Positions 52,038-61,271 of a stretch of DNA of 64,000 nt are shown here, piece by piece (the stretch's first letter is position 1; each line of letters starts with the position of its first letter). A program made the position numbers and the translations under genes. The notes under the pieces were generated by a model. That model searched no databases. It was not told the DNA's origin and saw nothing but the letters and a program-made list of their open reading frames with translations. The DNA comes from GCA-2748575 sp965222725 (GTDB lineage: Bacteria > Pseudomonadota > Gammaproteobacteria > Pseudomonadales > Ketobacteraceae). The DNA lies in contig OZ244969.1 of NCBI GenBank assembly GCA_965222725.1, positions 5,828,001-5,892,000 on the forward strand, given 5' to 3'.

Positions 52038-52120
52038 CATCACTGTAACAGGCATACATTACACCTCTTCATGACTACCCATGTTGTGTTAGTCTTAATA
52101 GAAGACGATGAGGAGAGGCT

Positions 52121-52975
52121 ATGGAGATTGTGATTATCAGCGGGCGCTCGGGGTCGGGTAAAACCACCGCCCTGAACGTGCTTGAGGATATCGGCTTTTA
52201 TTGTGTTGATAACCTGCCGGTAACCCTGTTGCCCGAGCTGGTGAATCAGCTGGTTGACCCCACCGATACCACCGTACCCCGCGCTGCCGTGGGTATTGAT
52301 GCCCGCAATCATCCCCGCCAGCTGAGCCAGTTCCCGGATGTATTTAATGAACTGAAACAGAAAGTGGATCGCATTCAGGTGATTTTTCTGGATGCCGATG
52401 AGCCCACACTGCTGAAGCGCTTCTCCGAAACCCGTCGCAAGCACCCGATCAGCACCGACAAGATTTCCCTGCGCGAAGCCATACAGGAAGAAAAACGCCT
52501 GCTGGATCCTATTGCCACTTCAGCGTCTTTGCATATTGATACCAGCAAGCTGACCATTCACGGCTTGAGAGATCTTGTCAAAGAACGGGTGGGCGACGAG
52601 CGCACCGAAGGCATGGCCATTCTGTTCCAGTCCTTTGGTTTTAAACACGGCATACCCACGGATACGGATTTTGTGTTTGATGTACGCGCCTTGCCCAATC
52701 CCCACTGGGTACCGGGGTTACGTCAGGAAACGGGGCTGGACGATGGCGTACAACAGTTTCTGACATCCCACGATGTGGTGATGGATATGATTGAAGACAT
52801 TCAGGCGTATCTGACCAAATGGCTGCCCAGCTTTGAAGACAACAACCGCAGCTATACAACCATTGCCATTGGCTGCACCGGTGGCCAGCATCGCTCGGTG
52901 TTTATCGCCGAACGTTTGACAGAACATTTCAAGCAACTCTACAAAAACGTTCAAGCTAGACACCGTGAACTATAG
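52121..52975 (+). CDS. rapZ: RNase adapter protein RapZ
   Basis: In E. coli this P-loop protein senses glucosamine-6-phosphate and directs RNase E to the sRNA GlmZ, tuning GlmS and therefore UDP-GlcNAc supply for murein and LPS. The 284 residues have Walker A GRSGSGKT (8-15), VDNLPVTLLPEL, and the C-terminal domain with DVRALPNPHWVPGLR and GCTGGQHRSVFIAERL. Whether GlmZ-type RNAs exist in this organism cannot be judged here. Confidence 0.96.
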   Translation: MEIVIISGRSGSGKTTALNVLEDIGFYCVDNLPVTLLPELVNQLVDPTDTTVPRAAVGIDARNHPRQLSQFPDVFNELKQKVDRIQVIFLDADEPTLLKRFSETRRKHPISTDKISLREAIQEEKRLLDPIATSASLHIDTSKLTIHGLRDLVKERVGDERTEGMAILFQSFGFKHGIPTDTDFVFDVRALPNPHWVPGLRQETGLDDGVQQFLTSHDVVMDMIEDIQAYLTKWLPSFEDNNRSYTTIAIGCTGGQHRSVFIAERLTEHFKQLYKNVQARHREL

Positions 52976-53017
52976 TCTGCATACTCTGCGGGCCAAATAA
53001 CAAAACAAAAAGATTCA

Positions 53018-53293
53018 ATGGCTGTAAAAACTCAAATCGAAATCATCAACAAGCTGGGCCTGCATGCCCGAGCCGCGTCCAAACTGGTGGCCACCGCCAG
53101 TCGTTTTGAAGCCCGTGTGGAAGTCTGCAATCCTGCCGGTCAGAAAGCCGATGCCAAAAGCATTATGTCCGTGCTGATGCTGGCAGCGTCCAAGGGAATG
53201 ATGCTGGATATTGAAGCCAGCGGTCAGGACGAAGAGGATGCCCTGAACGCCGTGTGCGATCTGATCAACAGCCGGTTCGACGAACCGGAATAA
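53018..53293 (+). CDS. ptsO: Nitrogen-PTS phosphocarrier NPr
   Basis: HPr-like phosphocarrier between EI-Ntr and PtsN. The 91 residues have the phosphorylated H16 in NKLGLHARAASKLV and the second conserved part DAKSIMSVLMLAASKGMMLDIEASG. Last gene of the rpoN cluster; about 170 bp without features separate it from mgtE. Confidence 0.95.
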   Translation: MAVKTQIEIINKLGLHARAASKLVATASRFEARVEVCNPAGQKADAKSIMSVLMLAASKGMMLDIEASGQDEEDALNAVCDLINSRFDEPE

Positions 53294-53461
53294 CCCCGTT
53301 GAGGCCCGTCAGAGGCAACGTTAAAATACCTGTCTGCGCTTTCCCTGTTTGAATTTTTCGTTATTTTACTTGGGATTACGCGCACTGAAATAATTTTAAC
53401 GCTAAACTTACAGCAATAACCCACTCCGCAATTTGCTCTGGCCACACTGAGACGTAAGCGC

Positions 53462-54820
53462 ATGGCAAAGAATCCAAATTCACAAATCGCGCAACAAACG
53501 CTGCAAGCGTTTAATGAAGCTCTGGATTCCGGCACCTTTGTTGAGGTGCGCCACATGCTGCGTGGTATGGCCCCTGCGGAAGTGGCCCACCTGATCGAAT
53601 CCTCCCCTCCCCGTTCCCGTAATATTCTCTGGAAACTGATCGACCAGGAAGAAGAAGGGGAAATCCTGCAGTACCTTAACGAGGAAATTGCTGCAGACTT
53701 TCTGCGCCATCGCGATACCCAGGACATTATCAATACCGTCGAAGATTTTGAAATCGACGATATTGCCGACCTGCTGCAGGAACTGCCCCGCAAAGTCACC
53801 GCCCAGATTCTGGAAGCCATGGACGACCAGAACCGGCAGCGCATTGAAGCGGTGCTGTCCTTCGGCGAGGACACTGCCGGCGGTTTGATGAACCCCGACA
53901 GCGTGACCGTTCGCCCCGATATCAGCCTGGACGTGGTATTGCGTTATCTGCGCTTGCACGAATCCCTGCCGGACATGACCGACTCCATATTGGTGGTTAA
54001 CCGGGCCGACAAATTTATCGGTGTGATCCCCCTCACCAAGCTCTTGGTCAGCGACCCGTCCATGAGCGTGCGCGACGCCATGCTCACCGATGTCACCGCC
54101 ATTCCTGCCAATACACCGGCCAGTGAAGTGGCCACCATCTTTGAACGGCAGGATCTGGTATCGGCACCGGTGATTGATGAAGAAGGCCGCCTGCTGGGCC
54201 GGATCACCATCGATGACGTGGTGGACGTTATCCGGGAAGGGGCTGACCACTCCCTGATGAGTATGGCAGGTCTGGATGAATACGAAGACACCTTTGCCCC
54301 GGTGTGGAAAACCACTCGCCGGCGTTCCGTCTGGCTCGGTATCAACCTGCTCACGGCCATGCTGGCATCCTGGGTGATCGGCTTGTTCGAGGACACGCTG
54401 GAAAAGGTAGTGGCCCTTGCCGTGTTAATGCCTATTGTTGCCAGCATGGGGGGCATTGCCGGCAGTCAGACCCTCACCCTGGTGATTCGTGGTATGGCGC
54501 TGGGGCATGTGGGGCCCAGTAATGCCCGCTGGCTGTTATCACGGGAAATGGGTGTGGGCGTGCTCAACGGGGTGTTCTGGTCGCTGGTGATAGGGGCAGT
54601 GGCCTCGCTCTGGTTCAGCGATTACCGCCTGGGAATCATCATTGCGTCTGCCATGGTGATTAACCTGATGGTGGCTGCGGTTGCCGGTGCATCATTGCCC
54701 CTGATACTGAAAAAAATGAATATTGATCCGGCCCTGTCCGGCGGTGTGGTACTGACAACCGTCACCGATGTGGTGGGGTTCTTTGCCTTTCTGGGGCTGG
54801 CCACGGCGTTTTACGCCTAA
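53462..54820 (+). CDS. mgtE: Magnesium transporter MgtE
   Basis: Gated Mg2+ channel of the inner membrane. The 452 residues consist of an N-terminal superhelical MgtE-N domain (about 20-130, with EVAHLIESSPPRSRNILWKL), two CBS domains (about 135-255, MNPDSVTVRP and DRVxx-type repeats), a plug helix and five C-terminal membrane segments with the pore motif PIVASMGGIAGSQTLTLVIRGMALG. No Mg-responsive leader such as an M-box is recognisable in the 168 bp upstream. Confidence 0.95.
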   Translation: MAKNPNSQIAQQTLQAFNEALDSGTFVEVRHMLRGMAPAEVAHLIESSPPRSRNILWKLIDQEEEGEILQYLNEEIAADFLRHRDTQDIINTVEDFEIDDIADLLQELPRKVTAQILEAMDDQNRQRIEAVLSFGEDTAGGLMNPDSVTVRPDISLDVVLRYLRLHESLPDMTDSILVVNRADKFIGVIPLTKLLVSDPSMSVRDAMLTDVTAIPANTPASEVATIFERQDLVSAPVIDEEGRLLGRITIDDVVDVIREGADHSLMSMAGLDEYEDTFAPVWKTTRRRSVWLGINLLTAMLASWVIGLFEDTLEKVVALAVLMPIVASMGGIAGSQTLTLVIRGMALGHVGPSNARWLLSREMGVGVLNGVFWSLVIGAVASLWFSDYRLGIIIASAMVINLMVAAVAGASLPLILKKMNIDPALSGGVVLTTVTDVVGFFAFLGLATAFYA

Positions 54821-54911
54821 AATTTCACCAAAACCTGCACACCGGACAATTTCTGAAACAGCGTTTCACATCAGTCGCTTATATCTGGTAAAGTTACGTT
54901 TTCGAAAGATT

Positions 54912-54937
54912 CTGAGTAAATTACTCAGGCTTTTTTT
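54912..54937 (+). terminator. Terminator-like hairpin with T-run in front of sodB
   Basis: CTGAGTAA, one A, TTACTCAG (54912-54928) followed two bases later by seven T (54931-54937), 36 bp before the sodB ATG. It may end mgtE transcription or act as an attenuator in the sodB leader; a protein-binding palindrome is also possible. Confidence 0.5.
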
Positions 54938-54973
54938 CGTCCAATTGCGTCATAGAAGAGAGGGGACCGCAAC

Positions 54974-55555
54974 ATGGCCTTTGAATTACCCGAATTACCT
55001 TATGCAAAAGATGCCCTGGAGCCACACATTTCAGCGGAAACTCTGGAATTTCACCACGGCAAGCACCACGCAACCTACGTGACCAAACTCAATGGCCTGA
55101 TCGAAGGCACGGACATGGCCGGTAAAAGCCTGGAAGACATCATCAAGGCTTCCTCCGGTGGTGTATTCAACAACGCCGCACAAATCTGGAACCACACGTT
55201 CTACTGGAACAGCCTGAGCCCCAACGGTGGCGGCGAGCCTACCGGCGCAGTGGCTGAAGCCATTAATGCTGCGTTCGGCTCTTTCGACGCGTTCAAAGAA
55301 AAATTCAACGACAAGGCGGTTAACAACTTCGGTTCCAGCTGGACCTGGCTGGTGAAGAAAGCTGACGGTTCACTGGATATCGTTAACACCAGCAACGCGG
55401 GCACGCCCATCACCGAAGAAGGCCTGACACCGCTGATTACTGTGGACCTGTGGGAACACGCCTACTACATCGATTACCGCAATGCGCGTCCCAAGTACCT
55501 GGAAGGTTTCTGGTCGCTGGTTAACTGGGATTTTGCCAATCAGAACCTGGGGTAA
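54974..55555 (+). CDS. sodB: Superoxide dismutase, iron type
   Basis: Cytoplasmic Fe superoxide dismutase. The 193 residues match FeSOD length. Metal ligands appear in order: HH in TLEFHHGKHHATYV, H in WNHTFYW, and D/H in VDLWEHAYYIDYRN. The Gln-bearing FNNAAQIWNHTFYW pattern marks the iron rather than the manganese form. GGGGA ribosome site upstream; a terminator follows. Confidence 0.97.
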   Translation: MAFELPELPYAKDALEPHISAETLEFHHGKHHATYVTKLNGLIEGTDMAGKSLEDIIKASSGGVFNNAAQIWNHTFYWNSLSPNGGGEPTGAVAEAINAAFGSFDAFKEKFNDKAVNNFGSSWTWLVKKADGSLDIVNTSNAGTPITEEGLTPLITVDLWEHAYYIDYRNARPKYLEGFWSLVNWDFANQNLG

Positions 55556-55597
55556 TCCCTTAAGCAGTTTATATCGGGCATAAAACCCGATGATTTG

Positions 55598-55632
55598 AAT
55601 GGCCTTACCTGTGTAAGGCCATTTTTATTTTT
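55598..55632 (+). terminator. Rho-independent terminator after sodB
   Basis: AATGGCCTTAC/GTAAGGCCATT (55598-55608, 55613-55623), 11-bp stem, 4-nt loop, then TTTATTTTT. It touches the stop codon of the converging phzF-like gene. Confidence 0.9.
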
Positions 55633-56533
55633 ACGATACTGTTTTCCCTGCGATTCCTTCCCTGCTCTTTCCTCCCTGTTCTTCCGGCCTCATTCCTGCA
55701 GCAAGAACACCAGCAGACAAACGGCCTCGCATATACTCAACGCAATAGCCGCCAATACGTACCCGGTCTCCCGCCAGAGTGCAGAACAACTCTCCACCAC
55801 GGGCGGATAACTGCCGGGCATGAAGGTCAGTTTTGCCGAGCCGTTCGGCCCAGTAAGGAATCAGCGTACAATGGGCTGAACCGGTAACGGGATCTTCCGG
55901 AATACCTGCGGCGGGCGCAAAAAATCGGGAAACAAAATCGCAGTCTTCCCCGGGTGCAGACACCATAACAGCGAAGGTATCCAGTGCTGCCAGTGCCTGC
56001 ATATCCGGCCGGCAATCAAGCACCTGTGCCTGGGAATCCAGCACCAGCAAGGTGTCCCGTGACTGAAAACCTGCCACCACTTTCTGGCCGATGGCAGCTT
56101 CACAGGCTTCCAGGTTCCGGATGGGTGTACCGGGCCGCGAGGGAAAATCCAGAAACAGAAGATCATCCCCGCTGTCTTCACAAATCGCTTCACGATTAGC
56201 GTTACGTTTCGCTTTGCAATCTACGGCCAGCGCCCCGCTCTGGCTCTGCAGGTTTAACCGCCGGCCTTTGACATGGCCATCCTTGAAAAGCACATGGGCT
56301 GCAGCCAGTGTGGCATGGCCACACAGGTCCACTTCCGTTTGCGGTGTAAACCAGCGTATGAACCAGCTGTCATTATCCGGCATCACAAACACGGTTTCGG
56401 ACAGGTTGTTTTCCATGGCAATCTGTTGCATCAGAGGCGCGGGTGGCCAGTGCTCCACAACGATCACCGCAGCCGAATTGCCACCGAAAACCTGTTGCGT
56501 AAAGGCATCCACCTGAACCATTTCAAAGGTCAT
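55631..56533 (-). CDS. PhzF-family isomerase/epimerase-like protein
   Basis: A 300-residue member of the PhzF/diaminopimelate-epimerase-fold family; PhzF itself isomerises a phenazine precursor, but most members have unknown substrates. Visible signatures: QVDAFTQQVFGGNSAAVIV at the N-terminus (with the catalytic-region Glu in ENNLSETVFV), IRWFTPQTEVDLCGHATLAAAHVLF, and SRFFAPAAGIPEDPVTGSAHCTLIPYW. No phenazine genes are nearby, so a housekeeping role is more likely. Confidence 0.92.
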   Translation of the reverse strand: MTFEMVQVDAFTQQVFGGNSAAVIVVEHWPPAPLMQQIAMENNLSETVFVMPDNDSWFIRWFTPQTEVDLCGHATLAAAHVLFKDGHVKGRRLNLQSQSGALAVDCKAKRNANREAICEDSGDDLLFLDFPSRPGTPIRNLEACEAAIGQKVVAGFQSRDTLLVLDSQAQVLDCRPDMQALAALDTFAVMVSAPGEDCDFVSRFFAPAAGIPEDPVTGSAHCTLIPYWAERLGKTDLHARQLSARGGELFCTLAGDRVRIGGYCVEYMRGRLSAGVLAAGMRPEEQGGKSREGIAGKTVS

Positions 56534-56587
56534 GACGTATTTATCTCCACCTGTGATTCTGCGAACCGTAATTTACGGTAACAGGTT

Positions 56588-59545
56588 TTAGTGAAGTTTG
56601 GGTTGCTGGTCAATAAAATCCATCAGGCCGATGGCCTCACTGAAATAATATCCCTGCGCCATATCGCAGCCGTTGTTGCGCAGGAATCTGGCCTGATCTT
56701 CCGTTTCAACACCCTCGGCCACAACTTTTATTTTCAGTTTATGGGCCAGAGCAATCAGTGCCAGTGTTACTTCTACCGCTTCGGTATCGGTAGGCAAACG
56801 GGAGATCAGTGACTTGTCGATTTTTATGGTATCCACCGGGAACTGACGCAGGTAACTGACAGACAGGTAACCCACGCCAAAATCGTCAATGGAAATGGAA
56901 TAGCCCAGTTCTTTCAGCTGCTTTAATTTTTTCAGGCTTTCTTCTGGCGCATCGAACAGGGATTTTTCCTTCACCTCAATCTGGATATCCGATATTTGCC
57001 CCTGATGGGCCTTGGCCACTTCCGCCAGAATGGCATTAAAGCGTTCATCGCGGAACTGCTTGGTGGACAGGTTGACCGATACTTTCACACCGCCCATGCC
57101 GGCACCTTCCAGCGCGGCCCGGGTTTTTTCGATTTCCTTAACAATCCACTGGCCCATCACCACTACCAGATCGCCCCGTTCGGCCACATCCAGAAACTCA
57201 TCGGGCAAACGCACTTTTCCATCGTGGCGGTCCCAGCGCAACAGCGCTTCCACCGCTTTTACCTCATTGCTTTTCAGGCAGATCTGCGGCTGGTATTCAA
57301 ACAGGAATTCACTTCCATCAATGGACTCACGAATATCGCAGGCCATCTGCTCGGAATCCACCACATTGTCCTGGGTTACCTGCTGGTAAAAGTGAAAGTT
57401 ATTGCGCCCGCGGCGTTTGGCCTTGTACATGGCCATATCGGCATAACGAATCAGATCATCACTGAGGATAGTGTCATCCGGCGTAATACTGATACCGATA
57501 CTGGCAGACACAAAATGCTCATTGCCCTGATATTTAATGGCTTTGACTGTTTCTTCCAGAATAAAGTTGGCAATCCGCGCCACATCGTCGGCACTGCTAA
57601 TGTCCACCAGCAACACACTGAATTCGTCGCCACTGATGCGGGCAACGGAATCCGTATCCCTGACCTGACTGCGAATGCGGCCGGCAATGGTTTTCAGCAC
57701 AATGTCACCGGTGTCGTGACCATAGTTGTCGTTAATAGCCTTGAAGTGATCCAGGTCGATAAACAGCAAAGCAGCCCGGCGCTTTTCCCGTTTCACCACG
57801 TCCATCACTTTGCGGATGTTCTGCTTGAATAACACCCGGTTTTCCAGCCCGGTGAGCGGATCAAAAAATGCCAGTCGTTCCATCTGATCCTGGCGTTGCT
57901 TCATCAGTGTGACGTCATCGCACACCAGCACATAATGAGAAGGAATTTTTGCAGAAGTAAAAATGGGGGAAATGGTGGTCTGAAACCAGTGGCTCTGACC
58001 GCCGGCACTGTGGCCGCAGATCTCGATCTTACGCTTGGTTTTTACATAGGAGACAAAATCCTCATGATCCAGCGTGGGCAACTGAAAATAGGGTTCCAGA
58101 TCGTCCAGAGTGCAACCTTCCAGCGATGAACTGAGCTGGCCGGTAAAATCCCGGAAAGCGGAGTTCACATAAGTCACAAAACCACTGCGATCAATGATGA
58201 TCACCAGGCCGGAAATATTTTCCAGCGCACTGGATAGTAACTGCAAAGACAGCTCCCGCTCTTTGCGCAAATCAATTTCGGTCTTGAGTTCTTCATTGGC
58301 CTTGAACAATTCCTGGGTGCGTTCCAGCACCCGGTTTTCCAGGTCCCGGTTCAGCTCCGACACCTTGGCTTCGGCGGCAATCAGTTCGTTGGTCTGATGC
58401 ACCAGAAACTGATTGGCTTCCTCCAGGTGCGCGGTCTGCTCATGAACACGTTTTTTCAGACGCCCGTTGAAGGCGCTCAGCAGCACAATAAAACCCAGTG
58501 CTGCCACAAATACGGACACAATCACCTTGCGCCAGAAACGGAACTCCGAACTCATGGCCCGGTTGGCGGGATCGAAGACAAACGCCTGCTGATCAAAGCC
58601 GCCATCAACAAGGTTCAGTTTACGAAAGGTATCGGCGATATGTTCCCAGCGCCCCGGGTTCATATGGCCCAGCTCAATCAGCTGGGGCATGATCAGCACG
58701 GCTGTTTGCCGCGCTTCAAACAGCAGTTGCTCGCGGCTGAATTCCGTGGAGTATTTATTCAGGATAAGATCCACAATCTCCTGCTGATGACTCAGGGCAT
58801 AACGCCAGCCTTTGAGTGTGGCTTCCCGGAATGCTTTTACCTCATCAAACTGTTCAATGGAACGCTGTTCTGTGGTGAACAGGGTGTCGCCGTAAAAGTC
58901 CACCCCATAGGTGTTGGGCTCAATCATGTGATAGTCGATGCCTTGCTGTTCCAGAGCGAAAGGCTTGTCTGTCATGTAGCCCACCATGGCGTCCACTTTG
59001 CCGCTGATCAGATCCTCGATATTGAACGACAGGGGCACCTGCCTGACCTGGGATGGGTCCACCCCCTCCTTCAATAACACTCCCAAAGTATTAGCGCCGT
59101 AGGGGCCGTCCGGGAACATGACCCGTTTGCCGATCAGATCCTGGGGAGAGGCAATACCGGATTCCCTGAGGGTAAGAATGACCAGGGGTGAATGCTGGAA
59201 TATGGCGGCCAGCGCCGTTACCGGCTCGCCGATCATGCGGTACAGAAGCAGTTCAGCATTGGCCACACCGTAATCAGCGCGCCCGCTTAACACCTCTTCC
59301 ACCGGATTAATGGCGGGGCCTGCCTCTTTCAGGGACACCTCCAGCCCGGCGGCTTCGTAGTAGCCCCGCTCCAGAGCGGCATAAAAACCGGCAAACTGGA
59401 ACTGGTGTTTCCACTTCAGCTGCACGGTCAATGGTGTCAGGTGGTCATCACCATAGGAAGACGGCGCGGTAACAAGGCCGGCCACCAACAACAGACTGAC
59501 TGACAAAAACGCAAAGGTTCGCTTACATGCTGCCATCAAAACCAC
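56588..59545 (-). CDS. Sensor protein with periplasmic NMT1/THI5-like domain, PAS, GGDEF and EAL
   Basis: A 985-residue cyclic-di-GMP signalling protein. Order: signal peptide (about 4-33); periplasmic NMT1/THI5-like binding domain (about 38-265, VQLKWKHQFQFAGFYAALERGYYEAAGLEV); membrane helix (about 340-358); coiled coil (365-440); PAS (440-550); GGDEF domain with SGDEF at 638-642 and the inhibitory I-site RDTD at 629-632; EAL domain with EALLRW at 766-771, SVNLSTKQF, IDDFGVGYLSVSYLR and VVAEGVET. EAL residues look complete, so phosphodiesterase activity is likely; SGDEF is a variant seen in some active cyclases. Start GTG 59545 (AGGG upstream) or ATG 59536. The bound ligand is unknown; NMT1 domains bind pyrimidine-like thiamine precursors in other proteins. 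Confidence 0.9.
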   Translation of the reverse strand: MVLMAACKRTFAFLSVSLLLVAGLVTAPSSYGDDHLTPLTVQLKWKHQFQFAGFYAALERGYYEAAGLEVSLKEAGPAINPVEEVLSGRADYGVANAELLLYRMIGEPVTALAAIFQHSPLVILTLRESGIASPQDLIGKRVMFPDGPYGANTLGVLLKEGVDPSQVRQVPLSFNIEDLISGKVDAMVGYMTDKPFALEQQGIDYHMIEPNTYGVDFYGDTLFTTEQRSIEQFDEVKAFREATLKGWRYALSHQQEIVDLILNKYSTEFSREQLLFEARQTAVLIMPQLIELGHMNPGRWEHIADTFRKLNLVDGGFDQQAFVFDPANRAMSSEFRFWRKVIVSVFVAALGFIVLLSAFNGRLKKRVHEQTAHLEEANQFLVHQTNELIAAEAKVSELNRDLENRVLERTQELFKANEELKTEIDLRKERELSLQLLSSALENISGLVIIIDRSGFVTYVNSAFRDFTGQLSSSLEGCTLDDLEPYFQLPTLDHEDFVSYVKTKRKIEICGHSAGGQSHWFQTTISPIFTSAKIPSHYVLVCDDVTLMKQRQDQMERLAFFDPLTGLENRVLFKQNIRKVMDVVKREKRRAALLFIDLDHFKAINDNYGHDTGDIVLKTIAGRIRSQVRDTDSVARISGDEFSVLLVDISSADDVARIANFILEETVKAIKYQGNEHFVSASIGISITPDDTILSDDLIRYADMAMYKAKRRGRNNFHFYQQVTQDNVVDSEQMACDIRESIDGSEFLFEYQPQICLKSNEVKAVEALLRWDRHDGKVRLPDEFLDVAERGDLVVVMGQWIVKEIEKTRAALEGAGMGGVKVSVNLSTKQFRDERFNAILAEVAKAHQGQISDIQIEVKEKSLFDAPEESLKKLKQLKELGYSISIDDFGVGYLSVSYLRQFPVDTIKIDKSLISRLPTDTEAVEVTLALIALAHKLKIKVVAEGVETEDQARFLRNNGCDMAQGYYFSEAIGLMDFIDQQPKLH

Positions 59546-59736
59546 AGATATCCCTAACCCCTTCCATAGAGAAAATCATTGAAGCTTTCTGAGCGACATC
59601 CCTGCCTTGGTACGTCAGTCCACTTTGAGTTATTTTTGGTGTACATCCCTACAAATCTAGCGGATTATCCGCCGGATTGGCAAATAACAATTCGCCATGC
59701 ATGGCGGAAAACTTAGATCCATCCGGGCACACTCCG

Positions 59737-61065
59737 CTATTTTCCGGCCACCATCAGCCCGTCGATCAGCAGCGAGCCGCAGTGAATATTGCCCCTGATA
59801 TCCTTGTCAGTGCCAATCTGGCGGATATTGCGGTAAATGTCTGCCAGATTTCCTGCCACGGTGATTTCCTGGGTGGGGTGGCAGATCTCGCCATTTTCCA
59901 CCCAGAAGCCGCTGGCGCCACGGGAATAGTCGCCGGTGACCAGATTAACACCCTGGCCCATCAGTTCGGTGACAATCAGGCCCCTGTCCAGGGACCGGAC
60001 CAACTCGGCGAAATCTTCTCCGGTGGAATCCACACGCACATTCCGGGCGCCGCCCACGTTGGCGGTGCTCTCCATACCCAGGCGCCGGGCTGAGTAGGTG
60101 CCCAGCATATAACTGGTGAGCACGCCGTCACGGACAAAATGCTTTTCCCGGGTGGGCAGGCCATCACCGTCACAGACGGCACTGGAAATCCCCTGCTGCA
60201 GGCGGGGCTTTTCGCACACGGAAAGCACCGGGGATGCCACCGTCTCGTTCAGTTTATCCAGCAGAAAAGAGGATTTGCGATACAGGCTGCCACCGGCAAT
60301 GGCCGACAACAAATGGCCGATCAATCCGCCCGCCAGAGGTGCTGCAAACAGCACCGGGTAGGTGCCGGTGGGTATCTGGCGGGGATCCATCCGGGCCAGC
60401 GCCCTGCGGGCGGCCTCCTCACCAACGGCCTCAGGGGCCTGAAGCTGCCCCGGCACCCGGTGGCGGGTGGACCAGTAATCCCGTTGCATCTTGTCGCCCT
60501 GGCCGGCAATCAGGGCGCAACTGAGCCCGTGTTGGGTACCGACATTGCAGTTGCGAAACCCGTGGCTGTTGCCATAACAACGTACGCCCCGGCCACTGCT
60601 GACGGTGGCACCCTCTGAATTGGTAATGCCGGTGATGGCCATGCCCGCCGATTCGCAGGCCAGGGCCATTTCCTGCGCCTGCGCCGGTGTCAGGTTCCAG
60701 GGGTGGTCCAGATCCAGATCAGGAAATTCCGTGGCCATCAGGTCTGCCTCTGCCAGCCCGGCACAGGGGTCTTCTGAGGTATGCTGGGCAATATCCCAGG
60801 CGGCCGTCACGGCGGTTGCCACAGCGTCGGCGGTCAGATCCGAGGTACCGGAGCTGCCCTTGGCCTTGCCACGATACACTGTAATGGCAAAACCGTGATT
60901 GCGGGTAAACTCCACGGTTTCCACCTCGCCCTTGCGTACGCTGGCCACCAGGCCTTCGTCGGAGGAGGCAGCCACCTCCGCCTGGGTGGCTCCCAGGGCC
61001 CTGGCCTTTTCCAGCGCCAATTCAATACATTCGCTGAGCTTTACCTTGTCTGATGCTATCTCCAT
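59737..61065 (-). CDS. pmbA: Metalloprotease-related protein PmbA (TldE)
   Basis: Partner of TldD; the TldD/TldE heterodimer degrades unfolded peptides and matures peptide antibiotics such as microcin B17 and helps degrade CcdA. The 442 residues show the PmbA blocks GFAITVYRGKAKGSSGTSDLTADAV, FAAPLAGGLIGHLLSAIAGGSLYRKSSFLLDKLN, and VTGDYSRGASGFWVENGEICHPTQEITVAGNL. PmbA lacks the HExxH-type motif of TldD, as expected. Divergent from yjgA. Confidence 0.95.
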   Translation of the reverse strand: MEIASDKVKLSECIELALEKARALGATQAEVAASSDEGLVASVRKGEVETVEFTRNHGFAITVYRGKAKGSSGTSDLTADAVATAVTAAWDIAQHTSEDPCAGLAEADLMATEFPDLDLDHPWNLTPAQAQEMALACESAGMAITGITNSEGATVSSGRGVRCYGNSHGFRNCNVGTQHGLSCALIAGQGDKMQRDYWSTRHRVPGQLQAPEAVGEEAARRALARMDPRQIPTGTYPVLFAAPLAGGLIGHLLSAIAGGSLYRKSSFLLDKLNETVASPVLSVCEKPRLQQGISSAVCDGDGLPTREKHFVRDGVLTSYMLGTYSARRLGMESTANVGGARNVRVDSTGEDFAELVRSLDRGLIVTELMGQGVNLVTGDYSRGASGFWVENGEICHPTQEITVAGNLADIYRNIRQIGTDKDIRGNIHCGSLLIDGLMVAGK

Positions 61066-61180
61066 TCAACAACCTTTTTGAAAACCGGTTCAGTTATTTC
61101 AATTGCCAGATCACGCGCCGATTAAACGGCAGCTCTGTCAGGGGCCCGGGCCATTGCTATCGATTAGGAATCCCCGCTGT

Positions 61181-61186
61181 TATAAT
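61181..61186 (+). promoter_or_regulatory. Probable extended -10 promoter of yjgA
   Basis: TGT directly followed by TATAAT (61181-61186), an extended -10, in the 206-bp pmbA-yjgA divergent gap. No good -35. Confidence 0.45.
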
Positions 61187-61271
61187 CCGGCGATTAGAGT
61201 ATTTGGTGTCTCGCCACAGTATAGCGTTTATACCTCTTTAACCACGGATAACTGCCGGATTTATTTAGCAA

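Noticed and set aside
53294..53461. Mg-responsive riboswitch upstream of mgtE
   Set aside because: No M-box-like conserved segments or terminator/anti-terminator hairpins are recognisable.
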